A DNA stretch of 64,000 nucleotides, taken from positions 1 through 64,000 of the forward strand of contig JBJMWE010000281.1 in the NCBI GenBank assembly GCA_045810285.1. Reading direction: 5' to 3'. Positions 53,340-62,953 of this stretch are shown one piece after another. Position numbers and translations under genes: made by a program. The first letter of the stretch is position 1, and the number at the start of each line of letters is the position of its first letter. Below the pieces are notes generated by a model, which worked only from the letters and a program-made list of their open reading frames with translations, was not told where the DNA came from and ran no database searches. The DNA is from Scleromatobacter sp045810285. GTDB taxonomy: Bacteria; Pseudomonadota; Gammaproteobacteria; Burkholderiales; Burkholderiaceae_C.

Positions 53340-54605
53340 GTGTCCCCGACCACCCTGCTGCTCCTCCAACTGATCGTCGTCCTCGTGTCGGCGCGGATCT
53401 GCGGCTGGGTCGCCAACCGCCTCGGGCAGCCGGGCGTCGTCGGGGAGATGGCGGCCGGCGTCCTGCTGGGACCGATCGTGCTGGGCGCGGTGGCGCCCGA
53501 ACTCAGCGCCGCGCTGTTCTCGCCCAAGTCGTTGTCCGGGCTGTCGGCGCTGTCCACGTTCGGCCTGGTGCTGTTCATGTTCGTGATCGGCCTGGAGCTG
53601 CGCTGGCCGCAGGGCGTGCGCGCGCGCATCCAGGCCGCATCCACGGTGGGGGTGGCCAGCGTCGTGCTGCCGATGCTGCTGGGCCTGGCCATCACGCCGC
53701 TGCTCTGGCCCGGGCACGCGCCGGCGGGCGTCGGCTACTGGCCGTTCTCGCTGTTCATGGCGGCCGCGCTCTCGATCACCGCGTTCCCGGTGATGGCGCG
53801 CATCCTGAAGGATCGCGGCCTCGCGCAGACGTCGTACGGCCAGCTCTCGCTCGCCGCGGCGGCGGTCGTCGACGCCATCGCCTGGATCGTCCTGGCCTTC
53901 GTCGTCGCGCTCGTGGGCAACGGCCACGGCTTCGAGGGCGCGGCGGCCACCAGCCTGGGCGTGGTCGCGCTGCTGGCGTTCGTCTTCCTCGTGCTCAAGC
54001 CGGCGTTCGCCTGGCTGCTGCGCATCCACGCGGCCGACGGCGAGCCGTCCGCCACCGTGCTGGCCGCGCTGATGATAGGCCTGCTGGTGTGCGCCCTGCT
54101 CACCGAGTGGATGCACCTGCACGCGGTGTTCGGCGCGTTCCTGTTCGGCGCCGGCCTGCCGCGCGACGACCGGCTGCTGGAATCGCTGCTGCGGCGGGTC
54201 GAGCCGATCGCGATGGTCGTGCTGATGCCGCTGTTCTTCGTGCTGGCCGGCCTGTCCACCACCGCGGGCGCGTTCTCCCCCACCGGTCTCGGCGCCCTGG
54301 CGCTGGTGATCCTGGCAGCGGCCGTCGGCAAGGTCGCGGGCGCCGGGCTGGGCGCCCGCGCGAGCGGCCTGGGCTGGCGCGACAGCCTGGCCACCGGCGC
54401 GCTCATGAACGCCCGCGGGCTGATGGAGCTGGTCGTGATGAAGATCGGCCTGGACGCGGGCCTCATCGGCCACGAGATGTTCACGATGCTGCTGCTGATG
54501 GCGCTGGCCACCACCGCGATGACGACGCCGATGATCACGCTGTTCGCCGGCCGCCGCCCGGCCGACGCGCGCCTGCCCGCCGAGGGCGAGGTCGCCGGAT
54601 CCTGA
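53340..54605 (+). CDS. CPA2-family cation:proton antiporter (KefB/NapA type)
   Basis: A 421-residue protein with about twelve to thirteen hydrophobic segments and the sodium/hydrogen-exchanger fold: RLGQPGVVGEMAAGVLLGP (residues about 26-45), FGLVLFMFVIGLEL near 80, ALSITAFPVMARIL near 142 and AIAWIVLAFVV with the Asp of the ion-binding site just before it (VVDAIAW). No C-terminal TrkA-N domain, so unlike KefB/C it lacks glutathione gating. It starts at GTG 53340, 14 bases after the previous stop. It probably exchanges Na+ or K+ for protons at the inner membrane. Confidence 0.85.
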   Translation: MSPTTLLLLQLIVVLVSARICGWVANRLGQPGVVGEMAAGVLLGPIVLGAVAPELSAALFSPKSLSGLSALSTFGLVLFMFVIGLELRWPQGVRARIQAASTVGVASVVLPMLLGLAITPLLWPGHAPAGVGYWPFSLFMAAALSITAFPVMARILKDRGLAQTSYGQLSLAAAAVVDAIAWIVLAFVVALVGNGHGFEGAAATSLGVVALLAFVFLVLKPAFAWLLRIHAADGEPSATVLAALMIGLLVCALLTEWMHLHAVFGAFLFGAGLPRDDRLLESLLRRVEPIAMVVLMPLFFVLAGLSTTAGAFSPTGLGALALVILAAAVGKVAGAGLGARASGLGWRDSLATGALMNARGLMELVVMKIGLDAGLIGHEMFTMLLLMALATTAMTTPMITLFAGRRPADARLPAEGEVAGS

Positions 54606-54622
54606 CATCGGCAGGCCGCGTC

Positions 54623-55165
54623 ATGTCCGTGCGACCCGGCTCTTCCCGCGGCGGCTCGCCGCTCGACCGCCTGTCGACTTGGCACCGCCTGGGCGAGCGC
54701 CAGTTCGACGTCCTGCGCTGGCTCGCCACCGGCCACGCCGCGCCGCCGGCCGCCGTCCGCAACACGGCGCAAGGCGTGCTGCGCTACTTCGACCTGACGG
54801 TCACGGTGCACCACCGCGACGAGGAGGACGACCTCCATCCGGCGCTCGTCGAGTCCATGGCGGGCTCCGATCCGGTGTGCCTGCGCGAGATGGCGGAGGC
54901 CGCGATGCTCGCGCACCGCGCGATCGAGGACGCCTGGCGCGCGGTGCGGCCGGCGGTCGTGGCGCTGTCGCGCGGCGAGCCCGCCACGCTGGCGGCATCG
55001 GCCGTCGAGGCGCTGGTGGCGCGCTGCACGGAAAACTTCAGCCACGAGGATCGCGAGCTGCTGCCCACCGCGCACCGGCTGCTCGACGACGCGGCGTTGG
55101 CGCAGCTGCGCCAGCGCTTCGACGAGCGCCACTACGACGGCCGCAGGGGCGCCGAGCCGCGCTGA
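54623..55165 (+). CDS. Hemerythrin-like (HHE) domain protein
   Basis: A 180-residue, four-helix-bundle protein with the histidine and acid pattern of the HHE cation-binding family: VTVHHRDEEDDLHPALVE, AMLAHRAIEDAW and ENFSHEDRELLPTAHRLL. Such proteins bind a di-iron centre and sense or handle O2, NO or oxidative stress. It is last in the ion-transport operon, 17 bases after the antiporter. Pairing with CBS-regulated channels suggests a stress-response module, which is an inference. Confidence 0.82.
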   Translation: MSVRPGSSRGGSPLDRLSTWHRLGERQFDVLRWLATGHAAPPAAVRNTAQGVLRYFDLTVTVHHRDEEDDLHPALVESMAGSDPVCLREMAEAAMLAHRAIEDAWRAVRPAVVALSRGEPATLAASAVEALVARCTENFSHEDRELLPTAHRLLDDAALAQLRQRFDERHYDGRRGAEPR

Positions 55166-55254
55166 CTTGGTGGAAATCCCGCCTTTGGCGCTGCGCGACC
55201 GTCACCATCGTCCCGTAGACTGCGTGCACAACGACATCGGGGAGGCAGGCCGGC

Positions 55255-56595
55255 ATGACGCTGACCGTGGAGGAAGTGACCGCGCTCGCGCCGGACGACG
55301 CGTCCGCCAAGGCGGCGCGCGGGCTCGTCTCGCCGTCGAAGTGGCCGCTGCTGGGCGCCAACGAGGCCGCCGCCTGGGGCGAATGCCAGGGCAGCGGCTC
55401 CAAGCCCTACCAGACGCAGGTCGACCTGTCGGGGCCGGCCTTCCGCTGCTCGTGCCCCAGCCGCAAGTTCCCCTGCAAGCATGGCCTGGCTTTGCTGCTG
55501 CTGCGCGCCGAGCACGGCGGGCGCTTCACGGGCGGCGAGCCGCCGGCCTGGGTCGCCGAATGGCTCGCGTCCCGCACCGACCGCGCGCAGAAGAAGGAGA
55601 CGCAGCTGGCCGAGAAGGCGGCGGCGCCCGTCGACCCGCAGGCCGCGGCCCGCAGCGAGGCGCAGCGCTGGAAGCGCATCGAGGGCGCCGCCGCCGACCT
55701 GCAACGCTTCCTGGCCGACCAGCTCGCGCGCGGCCTGGGCGCGCTCGACGCCAACACGCTCAAGACCTGGGCCACGATGGCGGCGCGCATGGTCGACGCC
55801 CAGGCGCCCGGCCTCGGCGCTCGCCTGCAGGACACGATGGCGGGCGTGCGCCAGGGCGAGCACTGGCCCGAGCGCAGCCTGCACGGGCTGGGGCTGCTGC
55901 AACTGGCATGCGACGCGATCGCCCGCCGCGAGTCGCTGTCGCCCGAACGCCAGGCCGACCTGCGCACGCTGGCGGGCTGGCCGCATGACCAGGGCGCGGT
56001 CGCCGCCACGGGCGAGCGCACGGCCGATCTCTGGCTGGTACTGGGCGTCACCACCGAGGAGCGCGCGAACAAGCTGACCGAGCGCCGCGTGTGGCTGCGC
56101 GGCGCCGCCAGCGGCCGCACGGGCTGGCTGCTGGACCACGCGTTCGCGGGCCGCGGCTTCGAGCAGGCCTGGACCGCCGGCGCCGCCGTCCAGGCGACGC
56201 TGGCCTTCTTCCCGAGCGCGGCGCCGTTGCGCGCGCTCGTGGTCGAACGCGGCGCGGCGGGCGACGCCAGCGGCCTCGCAATCGACGCCGCCCTGTCGTC
56301 CGCCGATGCGCCATGGCGCCAGGTGGCCGAGCGTGTCGCGGCCAATCCGTGGTTGACGCTGCATCCGCTGCTCCTGCGCGACGCCGTCGTCGAGTCGGCG
56401 GGCGACGCGGCCTGGCTGCGCCGCGGCGATTCGGCGTGGCCGCTGCGGGCGTCCGAGGGCGACCTCTGGCGCCTGCTGGCCTGCACCGGCGGCGCGCCCG
56501 TCAGCCTGGCCGCGGAATGGGACGGCGTCGCCGTGCGGCCGTTGACGGCCTGGACGGACGCCGGCCGCCCCGCCTGGTTCAAGGAGGTGGCGTGA
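55255..56595 (+). CDS. SWIM zinc-finger protein (YehQ-like)
   Basis: A 446-residue protein. The SWIM motif CxCx6CxH is complete: Cys65, Cys67, Cys74 and His76 in FRCSCPSRKFPCKH, preceded by GSGSKPYQTQVDLSGPAF. The rest is helical and beta mixed with no named domain. SWIM domains bind zinc and contact DNA or proteins. In E. coli a SWIM protein (YehQ) is encoded beside a MoxR ATPase and a VWA protein, as here. It is the first gene of the five-gene cassette; its stop shares a base with the ATG of the next gene, indicating coupling. GGGGAGG is just upstream of the start. Confidence 0.85.
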   Translation: MTLTVEEVTALAPDDASAKAARGLVSPSKWPLLGANEAAAWGECQGSGSKPYQTQVDLSGPAFRCSCPSRKFPCKHGLALLLLRAEHGGRFTGGEPPAWVAEWLASRTDRAQKKETQLAEKAAAPVDPQAAARSEAQRWKRIEGAAADLQRFLADQLARGLGALDANTLKTWATMAARMVDAQAPGLGARLQDTMAGVRQGEHWPERSLHGLGLLQLACDAIARRESLSPERQADLRTLAGWPHDQGAVAATGERTADLWLVLGVTTEERANKLTERRVWLRGAASGRTGWLLDHAFAGRGFEQAWTAGAAVQATLAFFPSAAPLRALVVERGAAGDASGLAIDAALSSADAPWRQVAERVAANPWLTLHPLLLRDAVVESAGDAAWLRRGDSAWPLRASEGDLWRLLACTGGAPVSLAAEWDGVAVRPLTAWTDAGRPAWFKEVA

Positions 56596-58196
56596 TGCGC
56601 GACGCCTCCGCGTGGGCGCCGCTGCTGCCGGTGGCCATGGTCGGCACCGACCGCCATCCGGCGCCGCTGCCCGCCTGGCCCGGCCCCGTCGGCGCCGCGA
56701 TCGCCGCGTTGGCCACGGTCGAGCGCAACGACGGCGACCGCGCCGCCTCCGACGTCCTGCGCGCGGCCGGCATCCTCGCGGTCTGCGGGCTTGCGGGCGC
56801 GCGCCCGGTGGCGCGCGCGCCAGGCCACGCCGACGCGGCCGCGCCCGACACCCTGCCCGCCGCCGCCGATCCGGCGTTGCTGGCCGCGCTCGCCTGGACA
56901 CTGCGCGAAGGCCCCGACCGCCTCAAGCAGGCGTTCTTCCTGCGCCTCGCGCAGGCGGGCCTGCGCCTGCCCCATGCCCTGCTGCCGCAGGCGCTCGAGC
57001 TGGCGCGCTCGTCGCTGGCGCTGCGTCCGCTGATCCAGCCCCTGCTGGGCGAGCGCGGCGTGTGGCTCGCGCGCCAGCGCGCGGACTGGCAATTCGCCGC
57101 CGGCGTCGCGAGCGTCGACGAGGCCGACCCTCGCCATTGGGACGAAGGCACGCTCGAACAGCGCAAGGCCTTCCTCGCGGCCGAGCGCGCACGCGATCCG
57201 GGCGCCGCACGCGCACGCCTGGCGGCGGCGCTGCCCGAGCTGCCCGCCAAGGAACGCGCCGAGCTCGCGCGCGGCTTTGGCACCGGGCTGTCGCTGGAAG
57301 ACCAAGCGCTGCTCGAGCAGCTGCGCAACGATCGGGGCCAGGAGGTGCGCGCCGTCGCACTGGAGCTGCTGCTGCGCCTGCCCGATGCCGACCACCCGCG
57401 GCGGGCCACCCAGCGCGTCGCGGCGCTCATGTCGCGCGGCGGCCTGCTCGCCGGCCGGCGCTGGACGATCGAACCGCCCGCGCAGGCCGCCGCCGACTGG
57501 AAGGCGGACCAGATCGACCCGGACGCGCCCAAGGGCGCGATGGGCCAGCGCGCATGGTGGCTGTACCAGCTGGTGCGCCAGGTGCCGCTCGCCTGGTGGA
57601 CGCAGCACACCGGCCTGGACGCGCGCGCCCTGTCCGACTGGGCGCGGGCCACCGAGTGGGGCGAGGCGCTGTGGCGCGGCTGGCGCGACGTCCTGCGCCG
57701 CGCACCCGACGCCGCGTGGGCCGAACTGCTGCTGGACGACGCCTCGGGCGCGGCAGGCTACGGCGGCGGCTCGCTGCACGGCGATCGCGAAATGGCGCTG
57801 GACCTGGTCTCCACCGCGGTGCGCGAGCGCTGGGTCGTGCGCCAGCTGGCGTCGTCGGAGGCCGCGCTGTCGTCGACGATCTGGACGGTCGCGTCGCGCT
57901 GCGGCCCGGGCGAGACCATCTCGGCGAACCTGGCCGCTCCCCTCGTCGAGCGGGTGCGTCGCACGCTCGCCCTGAACACCGAGCTCGCCCCCGGCACGCA
58001 CAACGCGAACATCGCCGAACAGGAGAGCGTCGGCCGCGTCCTGCCCGAGCTGTGCTGCGCGCTGCCCCTGTCCTTCCTCGCCGACTACGACGACTGGGCC
58101 GCATCGCCCAACGAATCCCCCGCCATCGGCCGCGCCCGCCATGCGGGCCGCCAGATCATCCAGGCGCGCCGCGTCCTGGCTTCCTGCCTTCCCTGA
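56595..58196 (+). CDS. DUF5691-type protein of the MoxR/VWA cassette
   Basis: A 533-residue, Ala/Arg-rich helical protein that starts in the stop codon of the SWIM gene (TGATG), with AAGGAGG upstream. It matches what I know of DUF5691 proteins, encoded next to SWIM-MoxR-VWA genes: WAPLLPVAMVGTDRHPAPL at the start, LLEQLRNDRGQEVRAVALEL and LRLPDADHPRRATQRVAAL in the middle, HEAT-like in appearance. Function is unknown; helical-repeat proteins in such cassettes usually serve as scaffold or substrate receptor for the ATPase. Confidence 0.75.
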   Translation: MRDASAWAPLLPVAMVGTDRHPAPLPAWPGPVGAAIAALATVERNDGDRAASDVLRAAGILAVCGLAGARPVARAPGHADAAAPDTLPAAADPALLAALAWTLREGPDRLKQAFFLRLAQAGLRLPHALLPQALELARSSLALRPLIQPLLGERGVWLARQRADWQFAAGVASVDEADPRHWDEGTLEQRKAFLAAERARDPGAARARLAAALPELPAKERAELARGFGTGLSLEDQALLEQLRNDRGQEVRAVALELLLRLPDADHPRRATQRVAALMSRGGLLAGRRWTIEPPAQAAADWKADQIDPDAPKGAMGQRAWWLYQLVRQVPLAWWTQHTGLDARALSDWARATEWGEALWRGWRDVLRRAPDAAWAELLLDDASGAAGYGGGSLHGDREMALDLVSTAVRERWVVRQLASSEAALSSTIWTVASRCGPGETISANLAAPLVERVRRTLALNTELAPGTHNANIAEQESVGRVLPELCCALPLSFLADYDDWAASPNESPAIGRARHAGRQIIQARRVLASCLP

Positions 58197-58207
58197 GCAA
58201 CCTCGCC

Positions 58208-59299
58208 ATGACCACCGCCCTCAACGCCACGCTCCGACAGCACGCCGAGATCCAGTTCGCCGAGGAACTGGCCGAACTGCGCCGCCAGGACCACCGCACG
58301 CGCCCGGGCAACTGGGCGCTCTCGCCCTGGGCCGTGGTGCGCTACCTCATGGGCGGCACGCTGGACAACGGCTTCGAGGTCAGCGCCAAGTACATCGGCG
58401 ACGCGCGCCTGATGGAGATCGCCGTGGCCACGCTCGCCACCGACCGTGCGCTGCTGCTGTACGGCGTGCCGGGCACGGCCAAGTCCTGGGTGTCGGAGCA
58501 CCTGGCGGCGGCCATCAGCGGTGATTCGACGCTGTTGATCCAGGGCACCGCGGGCACCGGCGAGGAGCAGCTGCGCTACGGCTGGAACTATGCCCAGCTG
58601 CTGGCCAACGGGCCGTCGGAGAAGGCGCTGGTGCCCAGCCCGATGATGAACGCGATGCGCCTGGGCAAGATCGCGCGCGTCGAGGAACTCACGCGCATCC
58701 CGGCCGACGTGCAGGACACGCTCATCACCGTGCTGTCCGAGAAGACGCTGCCCATCCCCGAGCTCGGCTCCGAGGTGCAGGCCGTGCGCGGCTTCAGCGT
58801 CATCGCCACCGCCAACAACCGCGACAAGGGCGTCAACGAGCTGTCGGCCGCGCTCAAGCGCCGCTTCAACACCGTGGTGCTGCCGGTCCCCGCCAGCGAG
58901 GACGACGAGATCGCGATCGTCGTCAAGCGCGTCGCCGAGATGGGCCGCTCGCTCGAGCTGCCGGCCGAGCCGCCGGCGCTCAAGGAGGTCAAGCGCATCG
59001 TGCAGATCTTCCGCGAGCTGCGCAGCGGTCGCACGGCCGACGGCAAGACGCAGCTGAAGTCGCCCACGTCCGCGCTGTCCACCGCCGAGGCGATCTCCGT
59101 CATCAACAGCGGCATGGCGCTGGCCGGCCATTTCGGCGACGGCGTGCTGCGCCCGCACGACATGGCCTCGAGCCTGATCGGCGCGGTCATCAAGGATCCC
59201 GTGCAGGACCAGGTGGTGTGGAACGAGTACCTCGAAGCCGTCGTCAAGGAGCGCGACGACTGGAAGGACCTGTACCGCGCCTTCCGCGAGCAGGCCTGA
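58208..59299 (+). CDS. MoxR-family AAA+ ATPase (YehL-like)
   Basis: A 363-residue single AAA+ module. Walker A is GVPGTAKS near residue 86, the Walker-B-like stretch is ARVEELTRIP near 158 (Glu in place of the usual Asp-Glu pair), and sensor 1 is VIATANNRD. ALKRRFNTVVLPVPASEDDE holds the arginine finger region, and a sensor-2-like lid follows. MoxR ATPases act as chaperone-like remodelers together with a VWA protein, as encoded two genes downstream. The ATG at 58208 is 12 bases after the previous stop. Similarity to the YehL branch is inferred from gene context. Confidence 0.88.
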   Translation: MTTALNATLRQHAEIQFAEELAELRRQDHRTRPGNWALSPWAVVRYLMGGTLDNGFEVSAKYIGDARLMEIAVATLATDRALLLYGVPGTAKSWVSEHLAAAISGDSTLLIQGTAGTGEEQLRYGWNYAQLLANGPSEKALVPSPMMNAMRLGKIARVEELTRIPADVQDTLITVLSEKTLPIPELGSEVQAVRGFSVIATANNRDKGVNELSAALKRRFNTVVLPVPASEDDEIAIVVKRVAEMGRSLELPAEPPALKEVKRIVQIFRELRSGRTADGKTQLKSPTSALSTAEAISVINSGMALAGHFGDGVLRPHDMASSLIGAVIKDPVQDQVVWNEYLEAVVKERDDWKDLYRAFREQA

Positions 59300-59315
59300 T
59301 GCCCGGCGACCTGGC

Positions 59316-61757
59316 ATGAGCGATCTCGACGACGCCAGCGCGCCGCCGGCGGCCGAAGCGGCCACCGGCGGCGACGCGCCGGCCGTGCACTTGTTCGGCA
59401 TCCGGCACCACGGGCCGGGTTGCGCGCGCAGCCTGGAGCGCGCGCTCGGCGAGATCCGTCCGGACTGCGTGCTGATCGAAGGCCCGCCGGAGGCCGACGA
59501 CCTGCTCGCGTTCGTGCAGGACGACGCGATGGCGCCGCCCGTCGCGCTGCTGGGCTACTGCCCGGACGAGCCCCGCCTGGCCGTCTACCACCCGTTCGCC
59601 GTCTTCTCGCCCGAATGGCAGGCGCTGCGCTGGGCCGCCGCCAACGGCGCACGGGCGCGCTTCATCGACCTGCCGCTGGTGCACGAACTGGCGCTCGAGA
59701 AGGCCGCACGCGACGCGCGCGAAGCCGTCGAGCGGGCCGCCGCCGACGCCGCTGCCGCCGAAGACCCGTCCGACGACGCCGCGCCGCCATCCCCCGGCGC
59801 CTCGTCGCCGGGGCCCACACCAGACGCCGACGATCCCCTGGAACGCCGCGACCCGCTCACCTGGCTCGCGCGCGCGGCCGGCTACGGCGACGGCGAATCG
59901 TGGTGGAACCACATGGTGGAGGAGCGCGCCGACGGGGCCGAGCTGTTCGAGGCGATCGGCACGGCGATGACGTCGCTGCGCGCCGAGCTGGGCGACGAGC
60001 CGCTGTCGCCCGAGACGGCGCGTCGCGACGCGCTGCGCGAGGCCCACATGCGCCAGTGCCTGCGCGCGGCCCGCAAGGAGGGGTTCGCGCGCATCGCGGT
60101 CGTCTGCGGCGCCTGGCACCTGCCGGCACTCGGTGCACAGGTCTCGGCCAAGGCCGACGCGGCCCTGCTCAAGGGCCTGCCCAAGGTCAAGGTGCAGTCC
60201 ACCTGGGTGCCGTGGACGTACCGCCACCTCACCCGCGCCAGCGGCTACGGCGCGGGCATCGCCTCGCCGGGCTGGTACGAGCACCTGTGGCGCACGCACG
60301 AGCGGCCGCAGCTGCGCGCCGTCGGCTGGCTCGCGCGCGTCGCCCGCCTGATGCGCGAGCGCGAACTCGACTGCTCGTCCGCCCACCTGATCGAGGCGAC
60401 GCGCCTGGCCGACACCCTCGCCGCACTGCGCGACCGTCCGGCGCCCGGCCTGCCCGAGCTCGACGAGGCCAGCCGCACCGTGCTGACCCTCGGCGACGAC
60501 ACCGCGCTGCAGTTCATCCGCGACGCGCTGGTCGTCGGCGACCGGCTCGGCGCCGTGCCGCTCGCGGTGCCCACCGTGCCGCTGCAGCGCGACGTCGACG
60601 CGCTGCAGAAGCGCCTGCGCCTGAAGCCCGAGGCGCTCCAGAAGACGCTCGACCTGGACCTGCGGAGCGACAACGACCTCGCACGCAGCCACCTGCTGCA
60701 TCGGCTCGCGCTGCTGGACGTGCCGTGGGGCACCCTCGCCAAGGTGGGCCGCTCCACGCGCGGCACCTTCCACGAGATCTGGACGCTGCAATGGCAGCCC
60801 GAATTCGCGCTGCGCCTGATCGAGGCCAGCCTGTGGGGCCAGACGGTCGAACAGGCGGCCACGGCACGCGCCCAGGCGCGCTGCGGCGAAGCCGACAGCC
60901 TGGCCGCGCTGTCGACGCTGGTCGACCAGGCTTTGCTGGCCGATCTGGACCAGGCCGTGGCCGCCGCCACCCGCGCGCTGGAGGATCGCGCCGCGCTGAC
61001 CGGCGACGCCGCGCAGCTGCTCGCCACCCTGCCGCCGCTGGCCAACGTCTTTCGCTACGGCAACGTGCGCCAGACCGACGCCGCGCTCGTCGCGCACGTG
61101 CTGGACGGCCTGGCGTTGCGCGCCGCGATCGGCCTCCCCGTGGCCTGTGCCAGCCTGGACGACAGCGCCGCCGAATCGCTGCGCGAACTCGTCCTGGCCG
61201 CCCAGGGCGCGATCGCGCTGCGCGACGGCGACGAGACCACGCGGGCCTGGCGCCGCGCGCTGGGCCAGGTCGCCGAGCAGGCCGGCGCGCACGACCTGCT
61301 CAAGGGCCTGGCTACCCGGCTGCTGCTGGACGCCGGCGACTGGGGCGGCGACCGCGCCGCCACGGCCATGTCGCTGAACCTGTCCGCCGGCGCCGAACCC
61401 GCGCACGCGGCCGCCTGGCTGGAGGGCTTCCTGAATCGCAACGCGGTGGTGCTGCTGCACGACGCCACGGTCTGGGCGCTGGTCGACGACTGGCTGTCGG
61501 GCCTGGTCGACGAGCACTTCATCCGGGTGTTGCCGCTGGTGCGGCGCACCTTCTCGGCGTTCGCCGCCACCGATCTTCGCGACCTGTCGCAGAAGGCACG
61601 CCGCAAGCCCGGCGCCGCGCAGGCCGGCACCGCGAGCGCGGGCGACGACAGCGACGTCCTCGCGGCCTGGGACGCCGGGTGCGCCGCCCTGCCCCTGCCG
61701 CTGCTGCGCACCCTGCTGGGCCTGCCCGACGCCGCCGCCGACGGAGACATGCCATGA
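59316..61757 (+). CDS. DUF5682-type protein of the MoxR/VWA cassette (YehM-like)
   Basis: An 813-residue protein. The N-terminal third has the motif FGIRHHGPGCARSL (near residue 27), VLIEGPPEADDLL and later FARIAVVCGAWHLPALG, which resemble the TraB/erythromycin-esterase-like fold used by enzymes acting on small molecules or peptides. The remainder is helical (LLHRLALLDVPWGTLAKVGR, LRELVLAAQGAIALRDGDE). A Pro/Ser-rich linker near residues 145-175 separates the halves. It matches my memory of DUF5682, found with MoxR and VWA proteins; function unknown. Its stop overlaps the start of the VWA gene by four bases. Confidence 0.78.
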   Translation: MSDLDDASAPPAAEAATGGDAPAVHLFGIRHHGPGCARSLERALGEIRPDCVLIEGPPEADDLLAFVQDDAMAPPVALLGYCPDEPRLAVYHPFAVFSPEWQALRWAAANGARARFIDLPLVHELALEKAARDAREAVERAAADAAAAEDPSDDAAPPSPGASSPGPTPDADDPLERRDPLTWLARAAGYGDGESWWNHMVEERADGAELFEAIGTAMTSLRAELGDEPLSPETARRDALREAHMRQCLRAARKEGFARIAVVCGAWHLPALGAQVSAKADAALLKGLPKVKVQSTWVPWTYRHLTRASGYGAGIASPGWYEHLWRTHERPQLRAVGWLARVARLMRERELDCSSAHLIEATRLADTLAALRDRPAPGLPELDEASRTVLTLGDDTALQFIRDALVVGDRLGAVPLAVPTVPLQRDVDALQKRLRLKPEALQKTLDLDLRSDNDLARSHLLHRLALLDVPWGTLAKVGRSTRGTFHEIWTLQWQPEFALRLIEASLWGQTVEQAATARAQARCGEADSLAALSTLVDQALLADLDQAVAAATRALEDRAALTGDAAQLLATLPPLANVFRYGNVRQTDAALVAHVLDGLALRAAIGLPVACASLDDSAAESLRELVLAAQGAIALRDGDETTRAWRRALGQVAEQAGAHDLLKGLATRLLLDAGDWGGDRAATAMSLNLSAGAEPAHAAAWLEGFLNRNAVVLLHDATVWALVDDWLSGLVDEHFIRVLPLVRRTFSAFAATDLRDLSQKARRKPGAAQAGTASAGDDSDVLAAWDAGCAALPLPLLRTLLGLPDAAADGDMP

Positions 61758-62941
61758 GCAACAACACGGAAGGCGAACGGCTGGCACGCTGGCGCCTGGT
61801 GATCGGCAGCGAGGCCGAGGCGGCGTGCGGTGCGCTGGCCGGCCCCGCCGTCGAGATGGACCAGGCGCTGACCGCGCTCTACGACGTGCAGGGGCAGGCC
61901 GGCGGGCTGGGCGTGGGCGGGCGGCGTGGCGGCCGCGGCGGCCCGCAGCCCAGCGTGGCCCGCTGGCTGGGCGACATCCGCAAGTACTTCCCGAGCTCGG
62001 TCGTGCAGGTGATGCAGCACGACGCCCTGCAGCGCCTGAACCTGCGCGAGCTGCTGCTGGAGCCCGAGATGCTGCGCAGCGCGCAGCCCGACGTGCACCT
62101 CGTCGCCAGCCTGATCGCGCTGTCGCGCGTGATCCCGGCCGGCACGAAGGACACCGCGCGGCTGGTCGTCCGGCAGGTGGTCGACGACCTCATGAAGCGG
62201 CTGGAGGAGCCCATGCGCTCGGCCATCGCCGGCGCGCTGGACCGCAGCCAGCGCAACCGCCGCCCCCGCCATGCGGAAATCGACTGGAACCGCACGATCC
62301 GCGCCAACCTGAAGCACTGGCAGCCCGAGTACCGCACCATCGTGCCCGAGACGCTGCACGGCTACGGCCGCAAGGCCCGCAAGCCGCAGCGCGAGATCAT
62401 CCTGTGCATCGACCAGAGCGGCTCGATGGCCAACTCGGTCGTCTATTCCAGCATCTTCGGCGCGGTGATGGCGTCGTTGCCGGCGGTGTCGACGAAGCTG
62501 GTGGTGTTCGATACCGCCGTCGTGGACATGTCCGAGCAGCTCGACGACCCGGTGGAACTGCTGTTCGGCGTGCAGCTGGGCGGCGGCACGGACATCGACG
62601 GCGCGGTGGGCTACTGCCAGTCGCTGATCCGCGAGCCGCGCAACACCATCTTCGTCCTGATCTCCGATCTCTACGAAGGCGGCGTCGAGGCGAACCTGCT
62701 GCGGCGCGCCGCGGTGCTGGTGGAGAGCGGCGTGCAGTGCATCGCGCTGCTGGCCCTCAGCGACGAGGGCCGCCCCGCCTACGACCACGCCCTGGCGGCC
62801 AAGCTCGCAGCGCTCGGCATGCCGTCCTTCGCCTGCACGCCCGACGCCTTTCCGGCGCTGATGGCGGCGGCCATCCGGCGCGACGACGTCGCCGAATGGG
62901 CCGCCAGCAACGGCCTGGTCAACAGTCCGTCAGCGCGCTGA
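61754..62941 (+). CDS. VWA-domain protein, partner of the MoxR ATPase (YehP-like)
   Basis: A 395-residue protein with a C-terminal von Willebrand A domain. Its metal-ion site is DxSxS (Asp220, Ser222, Ser224 in CIDQSGSM), followed by GGGTDIDGAVG and LISDLYEGG. The N-terminal 210 residues form a helical domain with a Gly/Arg-rich loop (GGRRGGRGGPQPS) typical of CoxE/VWA_CoxE-like partners of MoxR ATPases. It overlaps the DUF5682-type gene by four bases. The VWA protein is expected to bind the ATPase and recruit the substrate. It is the last gene of the cassette. Confidence 0.87.
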   Translation: MSNNTEGERLARWRLVIGSEAEAACGALAGPAVEMDQALTALYDVQGQAGGLGVGGRRGGRGGPQPSVARWLGDIRKYFPSSVVQVMQHDALQRLNLRELLLEPEMLRSAQPDVHLVASLIALSRVIPAGTKDTARLVVRQVVDDLMKRLEEPMRSAIAGALDRSQRNRRPRHAEIDWNRTIRANLKHWQPEYRTIVPETLHGYGRKARKPQREIILCIDQSGSMANSVVYSSIFGAVMASLPAVSTKLVVFDTAVVDMSEQLDDPVELLFGVQLGGGTDIDGAVGYCQSLIREPRNTIFVLISDLYEGGVEANLLRRAAVLVESGVQCIALLALSDEGRPAYDHALAAKLAALGMPSFACTPDAFPALMAAAIRRDDVAEWAASNGLVNSPSAR

Positions 62942-62953
62942 GCGACGCGGCGT

